A stretch of 14,402 nt of DNA from Hyphomicrobium sp. (lineage in GTDB: Bacteria; Pseudomonadota; Alphaproteobacteria; Rhizobiales; Hyphomicrobiaceae): positions 1 to 14,402 of the forward strand of contig JAICLG010000048.1 of assembly GCA_025927515.1 (NCBI GenBank), written 5' to 3'. Position 1 is the first letter of the stretch, and every line of letters begins with the position of its first letter. A model generated the notes under the pieces. That model had not been told where the DNA came from. It made no database searches and was given only the letters and a program-made list of their open reading frames with translations. The translations under genes and the position numbers were made by a program. Positions 1 to 6,744 of the stretch are shown here, one piece after another.

Positions 1-453
1 ATCTGGACCCATTATGTGTTTGACCGCAATGTCGCGTGCTAGCAGATGGTCGGTGATGATGCGTCTATGGCACTTCCACCAAACGGCTTCCGCACACATG
101 TAGGCGATCACCCGGCTTTCACCGAGATCCCGAAGCCGTTTCAGCCCTCGCTCGAAATCGGCCGTTAGAGCGTAATCGGCATAATTTCGAAAGCTCTTAT
201 GCGTCCAGAAGCCGTTCTGGGAATGGTCCTCGCAACAGCCTTTAGACCGTCGTCCGCCAAGCTCAGGAATGTGCTCATATCCTATCTGGTAAGATGCGAG
301 CGACGATCCGATCGTGTCGTTATTGAACTGCGGCACACGACGCGAGAACGGCGTCGATCTGACATCGATGAGTTTCTCGACGCCATTACGTTGAAGAAGT
401 TCGACGAACTCTGAAATTGTTCGTGTCGAATGTCCGATCGTGAAAAAGCTCAT
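1..453 (-). CDS. DUF488 domain protein, C-terminus cut by window edge
   Basis: I translated this by hand from the reverse complement; the frame is open from the ATG at 453 to base 1, giving 151 residues with no stop, so the C-terminus lies outside. The DUF488 signature is clear: IGHS (residues 6-9), IDVRSTPFSR (29-38), HIPELGGRR (61-69), WTHKSFRNYADYA (83-95), CAE (120-122) and WWKCHRR (125-131). The last two motifs contain the two conserved cysteines (C120, C128). A good SD (GGAGAA, 458-463) sits 4 bases before the ATG. DUF488 proteins are small cytosolic proteins of unknown biochemical role, usually about 150-180 residues, so only a short tail should be missing. Family assignment is firm; function is not known. 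Confidence 0.9.
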   Translation of the reverse strand, partial: MSFFTIGHSTRTISEFVELLQRNGVEKLIDVRSTPFSRRVPQFNNDTIGSSLASYQIGYEHIPELGGRRSKGCCEDHSQNGFWTHKSFRNYADYALTADFERGLKRLRDLGESRVIAYMCAEAVWWKCHRRIITDHLLARDIAVKHIMGPD

Positions 454-457
454 AGCG

Positions 458-463
458 TTCTCC
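458..463 (-). promoter_or_regulatory. Ribosome binding site of the DUF488 gene
   Basis: Read on the minus strand, GGAGAA lies 4 bases upstream of the ATG at 453. It supports that start, which also places the conserved IGHS motif at residue 6, as expected for the family. Confidence 0.6.
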
Positions 464-618
464 GGATTTGTATATGGTGACGACGGAGAGCGCCGCATCC
501 TCGCGTTTCTCCTAATCGTCAGGGTTGTCTTCCGAAGGGCAGTGATTTTTTACTGCGCCTACCATCCATCCGGTTGTCCATGACCGGCGCGCAGACGGCA
601 GTGTCACACGGCGCTCAT

Positions 619-819
619 TCAGGCGCACGTCTTCGTTCTTTTTTGAGTGGATGTGCGCCTTTTCGCGAATTTCCTATCTGGTTTCTTCTTGGCTGTTCGC
701 TTATCCGCAGTAACGCACTCTTTGGCGACCTTCTGCGGAATGCCGGCCTTTTCGGCGAATGCAGAATTGTGCGCTGCTGCTTCCATAAAGCGGTGCTGTT
801 GAGCGGATTTTGATAGCAT
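619..819 (-). CDS. Small conserved-type hypothetical protein, 66 aa, Lys-rich tail
   Basis: The ORF starts at ATG 819 with GAGG 5 bases upstream (GAGGCGTCGATG) and ends with TGA at 619. The N-terminal half has the pattern SKSAQQHRFMEAAAHNSAF, then AEKAGIPQKVAKE and ADK. I recognise this arrangement (a Q-rFM-AhaHNp-FA-K-GIP--V-KEf--ADK pattern) from small uncharacterised proteobacterial and phage-related proteins; I know no function for it. The C-terminal third is highly basic (about ten Lys/Arg in the last 25 residues), which could mean nucleic-acid binding, but that is inference. It is transcribed in the same direction as the DUF488 gene, 165 bp upstream of it. The last 40 bp of coding sequence form an inverted repeat (621-628 with 653-660). 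Confidence 0.6.
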   Translation of the reverse strand: MLSKSAQQHRFMEAAAHNSAFAEKAGIPQKVAKECVTADKRTAKKKPDRKFAKRRTSTQKRTKTCA

Positions 820-1150
820 CGACGCCTCGATGTAGGCCTTTTACACGAACGTCAGCCGACCGAATTCTGTTCCAAAAATTCGCCAACACAATGGGAAGTG
901 CTATGACCCAACCTGGCAAACGTGGCCTTCCGGGCGTTCGTCATGGGGCGTAACCGCGCTCGCGATGGGCTGCCGCAAATTGCGGGAAGCGCAACTGCCG
1001 GTCCGGATGCGCGCCGAAAATTGGACGACTGCCAGGAGGCCCGCCGCGAACTTATGGAATTCGTCGATTAAAGTGCTAATCCGTGCGCGCCACGGAAACG
1101 ATGTGAGCAACGATGTTCGTCCGCAGCGGAGGCGCAGCTGCTATCGCGCG
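820..1150. other. 331-bp gap, no convincing gene
   Basis: Short overlapping frames occur on both strands, but none has a recognisable domain. One short plus-strand frame begins at ATG 903 behind GGGAAG and stops after 16 codons; continuing in other frames gives nothing I can identify. It may be decayed coding sequence or simply the region downstream of the HD-domain genes. No clear terminator hairpin with a T-run was seen. Confidence 0.4.
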
Positions 1151-1789
1151 TCAGCTATGCCAGGGCGCATTATGGATGCGAGTGCAGACGTTAGGCCTTT
1201 GGAAATTGGAATCAAAGGCTTCGACATAACCGGAGTTTACGGTGCCGAAGGTCGTTTCAGGTTTTTTCAGTGCGGATATCGCTTGGACTTCAATGAACTC
1301 GTTTTTGAAATTGCCGCGTGGAAAGGCACTGACGACCTGATTGCGTTGGTCAGATGAATAATCATCGTATCCAATACCGACCACGTCGACCAGAACCCCA
1401 GCGTTGGTCAAATTGATTTCCGGGCGCATGTACTGAGGAATGCCCGGCGTCGTATGGAGCGCAATCGCTTCCCACACCAAGTCCGCGTTTGCATCGGGGA
1501 CGCCGTGAGCTTTAAGAAATTCGCGAGCGGCGTCAGCGCCATCCACCTCAAATCTTTTCGAGTCCGTCGAGAAGGCTTCGATCAAACCCATGTCGTGAAA
1601 CAGAGCTGATATATAAAGCAATTCAGGATCGAACTTGAGTTTTTGGCGAATGCCCTTCATCGCTCCGAACAAATAAACGCGTACGGAGTGATTAAATAGC
1701 ATTTCGCTCTGATACTGGCGCACAAGCTCGGCAGCTTCCCGCGCGAGCTTACTATCCGGAATTCGAACATCCGAGATCACCTGTTCCAT
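1151..1789 (-). CDS. HD-domain hydrolase, cyanamide hydratase-like (paralog 2)
   Basis: A 212-residue protein from ATG 1789. This start is preferred over an in-frame one 24 codons upstream because AAAGGAG lies 6 bases before it. The HD metal-site pattern is visible: HSVRVYLFG (His34), ALFHDMGL (His65-Asp66), RFEVDGADAAREFL (79-92) and IALHTTPGIP (His112). This combination, especially the FEVDGA motif and LHTTPGIP, matches the cyanamide hydratase-type branch of HD proteins, which act as metal-dependent hydrolases or hydratases in the cytosol. It lies 88 bp downstream of a clear paralog (1878-2537) on the same strand, so the two are probably co-transcribed. All candidate metal ligands are present. 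The substrate is unknown; cyanamide, nitrile or isonitrile compounds are guesses from the family and from the neighbouring regulator. Confidence 0.88.
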   Translation of the reverse strand: MEQVISDVRIPDSKLAREAAELVRQYQSEMLFNHSVRVYLFGAMKGIRQKLKFDPELLYISALFHDMGLIEAFSTDSKRFEVDGADAAREFLKAHGVPDANADLVWEAIALHTTPGIPQYMRPEINLTNAGVLVDVVGIGYDDYSSDQRNQVVSAFPRGNFKNEFIEVQAISALKKPETTFGTVNSGYVEAFDSNFQRPNVCTRIHNAPWHS

Positions 1790-1795
1790 GTGGAA

Positions 1796-1802
1796 CTCCT
1801 TT
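1796..1802 (-). promoter_or_regulatory. Strong ribosome binding site, fixes start of the second HD gene
   Basis: AAAGGAG on the minus strand, 6 bases before the ATG at 1789. It argues that translation begins there and not at 1861. Confidence 0.65.
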
Positions 1803-1877
1803 GCAGGGCGGCCAAGCAGGCCGTCAGGAAGAGCAGTCGAGTCACAGGCGCGCTTAGACACACCCCAATGACCCCTT

Positions 1878-2537
1878 TCATGCTCTCCAAGACGAACTTC
1901 GAATAACTGAGCAAAAGTTGTGGCGATGGAATTGGACGTCCTTATCCGCGATCACATCAGCCTTGACGTTGCCAAAAGTCGTATCCGGTTTATGCTTGAT
2001 GCCATCATAGAAGGCTTGAATGATATCTTCTTTGAAGTGCGGCGTTCTTGGAAAGGCCGCGATGACCTTTTCACGCACGTCATCAGAATATTGGTCGTAT
2101 GTCAGGCCGAGCACATCCATTTCAACGCCAGCAGTGGTGAGTGCGATGATAGGGTGCATAAATTCAGGGACTCCCGGCGTGGTGTGAAGCGCGATCCCTG
2201 TCCAGACTCTCTCTAAATCCGACGCATCCACACCATGGTTTTTTAGGAAATCGCGTGCCGCGTTTGCGCCGTCCACCTCGAACCGAAGATTTTGGCTGCT
2301 GTGCGATGGCATCAGGCCGATATCATGGAACATGGCAGCCGCGTAGAGCAGCTCATGATTGAAAGTCAATTCGCGCTGCTGCCCTGCGATGGCTCCGAAA
2401 AAGTAAACCCGGACCGAATGGTTGAAGAGCAATTCGCTTTCGCTGTCGCGAATGAATTCTGTGATTGCGCGACCGAGCCTGCTGTCGGGAATCTTGATAC
2501 CGTTGATGCTTGCGGTCGGAAGGAGAGCGTCGTTCAT
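1878..2537 (-). CDS. HD-domain hydrolase, cyanamide hydratase-like (paralog 1)
   Basis: A 219-residue protein from ATG 2537. A longer in-frame extension to 2627 would run into the divergent regulatory region and shows no family similarity. AAGAGG lies upstream of the ATG with a rather long spacing. The HD motifs mirror those of the downstream paralog: HSVRVYFFG (His40), AMFHDIGL (His71-Asp72), LRFEVDGANAARDFL (84-98) and IALHTTPGVP (His118). Both paralogs also share PDS.L.R near the N-terminus and a [PD]TTFG motif near residue 185. It is the promoter-proximal gene of the minus-strand pair and is divergent from a GlxA-type regulator, which probably controls it. Predicted cytosolic metal-dependent hydrolase or hydratase; substrate unknown. 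The tandem pair looks like a duplication with divergence. Confidence 0.88.
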   Translation of the reverse strand: MNDALLPTASINGIKIPDSRLGRAITEFIRDSESELLFNHSVRVYFFGAIAGQQRELTFNHELLYAAAMFHDIGLMPSHSSQNLRFEVDGANAARDFLKNHGVDASDLERVWTGIALHTTPGVPEFMHPIIALTTAGVEMDVLGLTYDQYSDDVREKVIAAFPRTPHFKEDIIQAFYDGIKHKPDTTFGNVKADVIADKDVQFHRHNFCSVIRSSSWRA

Positions 2538-2590
2538 GTACTCGTTTTTCCTCTTGTATGCTTCCGCACCACTAGATAATCGCTCTGCAT

Positions 2591-2697
2591 TTGGCAGCAA
2601 TCGGCACGACCGTTGAAATTCTGCCAACTGTCAGCGATATACTGCCCAGCAGGACACCGCCTATAGCGGCATCCTAGACATCATCACTCATGGGCAG
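2591..2697. promoter_or_regulatory. Candidate operator: four CTGCCAR/YTGGCAG words in the divergent promoter region
   Basis: Seen directly: TTGGCAG (2591-2597) and CTGCCAA (2621-2627) form a perfect 7-bp inverted repeat, and CTGCCCA (2642-2648) and TGGGCAG (2691-2697) form another. The two CTGCC words are exactly 21 bp apart, two helical turns, the kind of spacing AraC-type proteins use. The cluster lies between the first HD gene and the GlxA-type gene; the last copy overlaps the regulator's SD. I infer binding by the adjacent regulator, with possible autoregulation. Confidence 0.4.
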
Positions 2698-2705
2698 GTT
2701 CGCCG

Positions 2706-3689
2706 ATGGCGAAGAAAGACGTTGCACTGATCATCCACGAGGGGGTGCAGGCGCTGGACGTAGCTGGTCCGCTCGATGTGTTTGCTGAAGCCAATGCCTT
2801 GTTGCCAGCCGACGAGGGATACAGGTGCTTCGTCGTTGCACCGCATCTGAAACCTATCCAGGCATCGAATGGGATGCCACTCGGCGCGCACCTGAGTTTT
2901 GCGGAAGCCGCCCGTCAGTTTCACACCGTGTTGGTTGCAGGCGGGCCTGCTTTACCAAATGCGCCGAAAGACGAGACCCTCTCTCGCTGGCTTCAGGAGA
3001 GGGCTCCGGTGGCGGTCCGTTATGGGTCTATTTGCACAGGCGCATTCGTTCTCGGACGGGCCGGGATGCTTGATGGTAAGTGCGTCACTACTCATTGGCA
3101 GATTGCGGCGCGTCTTGCTGCGGAGTTCCCCAAGGCCCGCGTTGAGCATGATCGGATTTATCTGCGGGATGGCGCGCTGGTTACATCCGCTGGAGTCACG
3201 GCCGGAATTGATCTCGCACTTGAGCTGGTGAGCGAAGATCACGGAGCATCAATCGCACTTGCCTGCGCAAAACAACTCGTTGTCGTCGCGCAGCGCCAAG
3301 GTGGGCAGTCGCAGTTCAGTCCATTGCTTCATGCTCACTGCAACCCGGCGACGCCGATAGGCAAAGTGCAGGCCTATGTGCTGGAGCATGTAAGCGAAAA
3401 ATTCCCGGTCGAGAAGCTTGCTAAGATCGCCGGTACGAGCCCACGCACGATCGCGCGTCTGTTCGTCAATGAACTCGCGTTAACGCCGCACGACTACATT
3501 GAAGGGGTGCGTCTCGATCAAGCTCGCAATTTGCTCGAAGCGACCGACCTGGCGCTGAAAGCTGTCGCGTTCGACTGTGGCTTTGCCGGTCCAGAGCAAA
3601 TGCGCACCGCCTTCCAGCGCCGAATTGGCATAAGCCCCCAACGCTATCGAGAGAGCTTTCGACAAGGAAATGCGCGTCGGCAGGCGTGA
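2706..3689 (+). CDS. GlxA-type transcriptional regulator (DJ-1/PfpI domain plus AraC HTH)
   Basis: A 327-residue protein. Residues about 5-190 are a DJ-1/PfpI (glutamine amidotransferase-like) domain: it opens with VALIIHEGVQALDVAGPLDVF, carries the nucleophile-elbow-like segment YGSICTGAFVLG with Cys110, and has TTHW (128-131). Residues about 218-316 are an AraC/XylS DNA-binding domain with both helix-turn-helix units (VEKLAKIAGTSPRTIARLF and LKAVAFDCGFAGPEQMRTAF). Such proteins sense small molecules through the N-terminal domain and usually activate adjacent genes. Start ATG 2706 has GGCAGG 7 bases upstream. It is divergent from the two HD hydrolase genes, its likely targets. The isonitrile-hydratase-like fold of the sensor next to cyanamide-hydratase-like enzymes suggests a C-N triple-bond or similar ligand, which is inference. 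Confidence 0.93.
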   Translation: MAKKDVALIIHEGVQALDVAGPLDVFAEANALLPADEGYRCFVVAPHLKPIQASNGMPLGAHLSFAEAARQFHTVLVAGGPALPNAPKDETLSRWLQERAPVAVRYGSICTGAFVLGRAGMLDGKCVTTHWQIAARLAAEFPKARVEHDRIYLRDGALVTSAGVTAGIDLALELVSEDHGASIALACAKQLVVVAQRQGGQSQFSPLLHAHCNPATPIGKVQAYVLEHVSEKFPVEKLAKIAGTSPRTIARLFVNELALTPHDYIEGVRLDQARNLLEATDLALKAVAFDCGFAGPEQMRTAFQRRIGISPQRYRESFRQGNARRQA

Positions 3690-3715
3690 GGCTAGCGTGG
3701 GGCCGCGTCGAGATG

Positions 3716-4147
3716 TCAATTCTGCTTTCGGCCGATAGTAGACGTCGTGTGACACTCCCGCGCCAGACTTTTCATCCCTGCTGCGCTTTTTTGTGTGGCG
3801 CTCGCCCAGCTGAAGCGTCTCGGGCCCGAGCACGGCTGCGATTTCGTGAGGCGTCGAGCCGGCTTCCGCCAGCGCCGGCCCGCCACATGGCGAAGGCCAT
3901 GAATCGTGTAGCCGGTGATGCCGATATCGTTCAGATGTTCGCGCATTCGCTTCGCGAGGGCGTTCGCATCAAGCGAGCTTCCATCATCGCGGCGCCCGTA
4001 CAAAAGCCCTTTCGGCGGTACGTCCAAATAGCTCGGCCCGATCGGTGGGACATGTTGAGCGTAGAGGAAGCGGCCTAGATCCCCAATGCTCACGGCCGCC
4101 AGATAAGGCGAAGATGCCGGGGTAATCGCTATAGCGAATGCTGACAT
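3716..4147 (-). pseudogene. Tyrosine recombinase/integrase C-terminal remnant, frameshifted and catalytically dead
   Basis: Read on the minus strand from about 4040, one frame gives SYLDVPPKG, then LAKRMREHLNDIGITGYTIHGLRHVAGR. This is the catalytic half of a phage-type integrase, with the HGLRH box. Near 3876 the match jumps frame: the next frame continues ALAEAGSTPHEIAAVLGPET and then LGERHTKKRS. A lost G in the GCGGGCCG-GCGCTGG stretch explains the shift. Two further defects are visible: the usual LGH is LGP, and the nucleophile position (normally YT) is HT. No N-terminal core-binding half is recognisable upstream to 4490, so the gene is also 5'-truncated. It converges on the GlxA-type gene. 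It marks a decayed integrated element; no att site or tRNA was found. Confidence 0.75.
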
Positions 4148-4491
4148 CAGTTAGAGCCGACACATGAATCGATGAATTGGACGCGTCTCGGCGGTTAGCC
4201 GTATCGAAATGCCGGGGCGCACAATCGTGTTTGGGAAAGCCGGAGGACAACGTCCAGAGCCAAGAAGGAGATGTTCTGAAATTCGGGGTGCCCCGTGCGA
4301 TTCGATCGCAGGCTCCGGAAATAGCTAGCGCCTCATTCTCCCCAATCAGCCGTCATCCAGACTATGCCATTCGGTCGAGTGTTCCGGCCCACGAGCGCGC
4401 CCTAGAACGTCAGCCCACTGCGCATCTATCGGCTCCGGCGAGCAAGCCTGCCGACTGCCGTTGCTGCCCCGCGCGTGTTCGAGGAGCCGAC
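4148..4491. other. Gap between recombinase remnant and VirK/YbjX gene
   Basis: A plus-strand frame is open from 4177 and joins the VirK/YbjX gene in frame, but its 105 codons show no domain and it lacks a good SD. I treat it as untranslated leader or scar. It contains a short dyad, CGGGG-TG-CCCCG, at 4284-4295. No promoter was confidently identified. Confidence 0.35.
4481..4486 (+). promoter_or_regulatory. Ribosome binding site deciding the VirK/YbjX start
   Basis: GAGGAG lies 5 bases before ATG 4492. It supports starting there instead of at the in-frame ATG at 4177. Confidence 0.6.
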
Positions 4492-5454
4492 ATGGAAACG
4501 GCGAAAATGTTGCCTGTCATGGAAACGCTGCAAGCGGCGATGCTTGCCTATCGAAAACGCAAGGGTACGTGGAAGGCACTCGTGGCCTTCAGCCGCTTGA
4601 TCACGAGCAGTCAGCGGATTTCGGAGGTCCTGGGTATCGTAAAGGCAACTAACGCGACCGCTCTGATCATCCAGAAGCCCGACACCATCCTGAAATGGAG
4701 CGGCAAATATCTGGCGAAAAATCTAGTGCCATCCCAGCGAAGCCGTATGCTGGCATTTCATTATCATTTCATCGCCACACGCATACATGACGCATTCTAC
4801 GCGTGCCTGCTGAGCGACGGCTTTGTCTTGTGGAGCTTCAAGACCGATGCGGGCGAGATCGTTCTTCACATGCGTTACGCGCAATCCCCGCGAGAGGGTG
4901 ATCTCTCGCTAATCATGACTTTCGAACATGCCACCATTTATGAGCTGTCGTTCACGATCGTTCCGGGGGAATTCGTGCATGCGCCCGGTCCCGTTCTGCT
5001 TGTCGCACGCGTCCAAGGCCGCAGGAACCGTTTCGAAGCCATCAAGAAAGCGACAAAACTGTGCTGCGATGTCTCGCCTCCTTATGTTTTGATGGCGGCC
5101 ATTGAAGGGATTGGAGCGGCGCTAGGTGTGGGATGCGTGGCCGGCGTCAGCAACGTCAATCAGATTTACGGGCACAAATCGTTCGATTACGGAAGCTTTT
5201 GGCAGACCCTCTCGTTTGAGAAGGCTGAATTCGATTTTTACGCATCGGCTCTTCCGATTGCCTCGCGTCCTCTGGACCAATGCTCTCCTGATCATCGGCG
5301 CAGAACGAAGAAGAAGCGCAACTTCAAGGCTGGCATCACCATGTCAGTGCAACGCAGCTTTGAATGCCAGTGCCTTAAAGAATCCTCCACAGTTGGTCCT
5401 GAGCTTTATGGCCTTTTCCCGGATGAGGACGAGATGGCAGCCGTCGTCGGATAA
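4492..5454 (+). CDS. VirK/YbjX (DUF535) family protein
   Basis: A 320-residue protein, close to the usual family length of about 300. The DUF535 pattern is clear from residue 88 on: LLSDGFVLWSF (106-116), GEIVLHMRYAQSPREGDLSL (121-140), FEHATIYELSFTIVPGE (144-160), ARVQG (172-176), IKKATKLCCDVSPPYVLMAA (184-203), IEGIGAALGVGCVAGVSN (204-221) and RRRTKKKRNFKAGI (269-282). No signal peptide or transmembrane helix is obvious. Family members include VirK of Shigella and YbjX of E. coli and Salmonella, linked genetically to virulence, envelope or antimicrobial-peptide phenotypes; the biochemical role is unknown. The tail after residue 283 is poorly conserved and Cys-containing (ECQCLK). It stands alone beside the dead recombinase, so it may be cargo of a former element, but no direct proof is visible. 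Confidence 0.88.
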   Translation: METAKMLPVMETLQAAMLAYRKRKGTWKALVAFSRLITSSQRISEVLGIVKATNATALIIQKPDTILKWSGKYLAKNLVPSQRSRMLAFHYHFIATRIHDAFYACLLSDGFVLWSFKTDAGEIVLHMRYAQSPREGDLSLIMTFEHATIYELSFTIVPGEFVHAPGPVLLVARVQGRRNRFEAIKKATKLCCDVSPPYVLMAAIEGIGAALGVGCVAGVSNVNQIYGHKSFDYGSFWQTLSFEKAEFDFYASALPIASRPLDQCSPDHRRRTKKKRNFKAGITMSVQRSFECQCLKESSTVGPELYGLFPDEDEMAAVVG

Positions 5455-5785
5455 GCCGAAGAACGCGACGGCGGAGTTTGCGAGAAGATTGGCATCGGGC
5501 CCGTTCGCGTTTTCCGCCGTTTGCGTGAAGGCATGCTATCGAGACGTTACGTGATGGAAGCGAGCACCGACGCTGTATGCCGTCTTGAGCAAAAGCGGAA
5601 TGTAAATTGCGTTGATCCCACAAGAAATAGCGTCGCCTTAATCAACGGGTCCACAGTCGAATCCGTGATGACCCGCCAAATGAAGGCCTGGGGTTCATTC
5701 GTATACGCTCCAAAATCTAATAAGCACCCATAAGTCTCGTGCAGTTGGGTGTTGGCTTTAGCAGGCGCGCTGAATTTGAAGATTG
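5455..5785. other. 331-bp gap, weak short ORF only
   Basis: A plus-strand frame from ATG 5533 (behind GAAGG) to TAA at 5733 would encode about 66 residues with no recognisable domain and no clear coding character; I do not call it a gene. It overlaps an inverted repeat, CACCCA (5725-5730) with TGGGTG (5746-5751), 15-base loop. That could act as a weak terminator for the VirK/YbjX transcript or the convergent small gene, but it has no strong T-run. Confidence 0.35.
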
Positions 5786-6022
5786 TTACTCCAGGTGCGG
5801 GTACTGCTTCAGCCAGTCTGCAACCTGCGCTTCTAGGTGGTGAATTGTCTTGAGAGCGGATGCGCGCTGAAGCGCTATAGCATCCCCGGCCATGTGGTCG
5901 GTTTCCTTGAGAAACACCCTCAATCGATCAGCCGATTTTCTTGTAGCGAGAAGCTCTCCCCTCGCGATTTTTAGCTCCTGAGGAGTGAACTTGTATGGCT
6001 TCGATCTCGAATACTGATCCAT
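5786..6022 (-). CDS. Small hypothetical protein, 78 aa, helical
   Basis: I do not recognise the family. From ATG 6022 the product is 78 residues, with a conserved-looking start (SKPYKFTPQELKIARGELLA) and a C-terminal part rich in Leu, Ala and charged residues (ALKTIHHLEAQVADWLKQYP), predicted all-helical and possibly coiled-coil. A TTG start at 6040 is also possible and would add six residues; neither start has a strong SD. There is no signal peptide, transmembrane segment or cysteine. It is alone on the minus strand, between the VirK/YbjX gene and a long gene-poor region, with an AT-rich stretch upstream (6080-6200) that could hold its promoter. The sequence composition looks protein-like, so I think it is real, but its function is unknown. 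Confidence 0.5.
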   Translation of the reverse strand: MDQYSRSKPYKFTPQELKIARGELLATRKSADRLRVFLKETDHMAGDAIALQRASALKTIHHLEAQVADWLKQYPHLE

Positions 6023-6281
6023 GAAAGCACCATTGTCCAACCGAAGCTCGTATGAAGAGCGCTGAAGTCAGCTCATGCTTTCATAAATTCGTACTCCTCA
6101 AAATTAGACCTTGGAAGAAATTATCGCGCAGTTCGGACTACTCGACGTCTACGATGTGTGCAGCGCAATTTTCGTGATCGTAAAATTTAGTTCTTGAGTG
6201 TGTCGATTTTCGAAAAGATGCGCGTCCGTTCGACGTAAAGCCCATCGACTTTGCTTGGCATCATCGCTCCATTCGGGAGAC

Positions 6282-6298
6282 CTATGGCATTGCCATAG
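6282..6298. repeat. Perfect 17-bp palindrome
   Basis: CTATGGCATTGCCATAG: two 8-bp arms around a single central T. The size and symmetry fit a dimeric repressor or activator site. It lies 446 bp before the start of the first PLP gene, so a direct operator role there is uncertain. Confidence 0.5.
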
Positions 6299-6734
6299 CG
6301 CGTGCATGAAAAAGGGCAGGGACTGGTTGTCGAGCGAGTGGCGCTTTGATCACAGCATTTCGGCGGATGTCGGCGCTCAAAAAGTTGCGATCCAGAAAGC
6401 TAGACAGCGATTGCTTCCGGCGATTCCGGAATTTCGCAATGGATTGAGATAGATCGCTCGATTCGCTCAACGTCGAGCGGGCCAGATTAGCTTGTTTCGC
6501 GGAAAATGGATGTCGCTCAGTCAGATTGGCGCAAGCGCCGTGCGTCGAGCATGCTCGTCGCGGCGACATCGTAAGCACCGGGTTTTGCCGCTTGTCGAAA
6601 GCATCGATCAGGTAAAGGGCAGTCTCAGTGAGACAGCAAAGCGGCCGCCTAAGCGAATCGCACTTTGTCGTACATCCTCTGCAATTCGAGAGATCCATCG
6701 ATTTTGCAGCGGCTGTCTCGCTTGTGCTTTCGGC

Positions 6735-6743
6735 GGGAGGTGA
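6735..6743 (+). promoter_or_regulatory. Near-consensus ribosome binding site, fixes start of first PLP gene
   Basis: GGGAGGTGA ends one base before ATG 6745 and has a strong anti-SD match. It is the reason for choosing this start over the in-frame GTG at 6628. Confidence 0.75.
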
Positions 6744-6744
6744 C

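Larger units (their letters stand above)
6023..6744. other. About 720-bp region with no convincing gene
   Basis: Frames on both strands are short or are shadows of the downstream PLP gene. One plus-strand frame, stop to stop about 6182-6310, reads DARPFDVKPIDFAWHH and then RSIRETYGIAIARA, which looks like real protein but has no start codon or SD and ends abruptly. It may be a gene relic; I could not identify it. The left 150 bp are AT-rich and could carry promoters in either direction. A perfect 17-bp palindrome lies at 6282-6298. The promoter of the PLP/ATP-grasp genes must lie here, or the three genes are read from further upstream. Confidence 0.4.

Noticed and set aside
965..1357. 130-codon plus-strand frame
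   Set aside because: Its second half is antisense to the HD gene and its first half shows no family similarity.
4177..4491. In-frame N-terminal extension of the VirK/YbjX gene
   Set aside because: The 105 extra residues are Pro/Arg/Ser-rich without domain similarity, the family is about 300 residues long, and the strong SD is at 4481.
5533..5733. 66-codon plus-strand ORF
   Set aside because: A modest SD-like GAAGG is present, but there is no recognisable similarity and it overlaps an inverted repeat; too weak to call.
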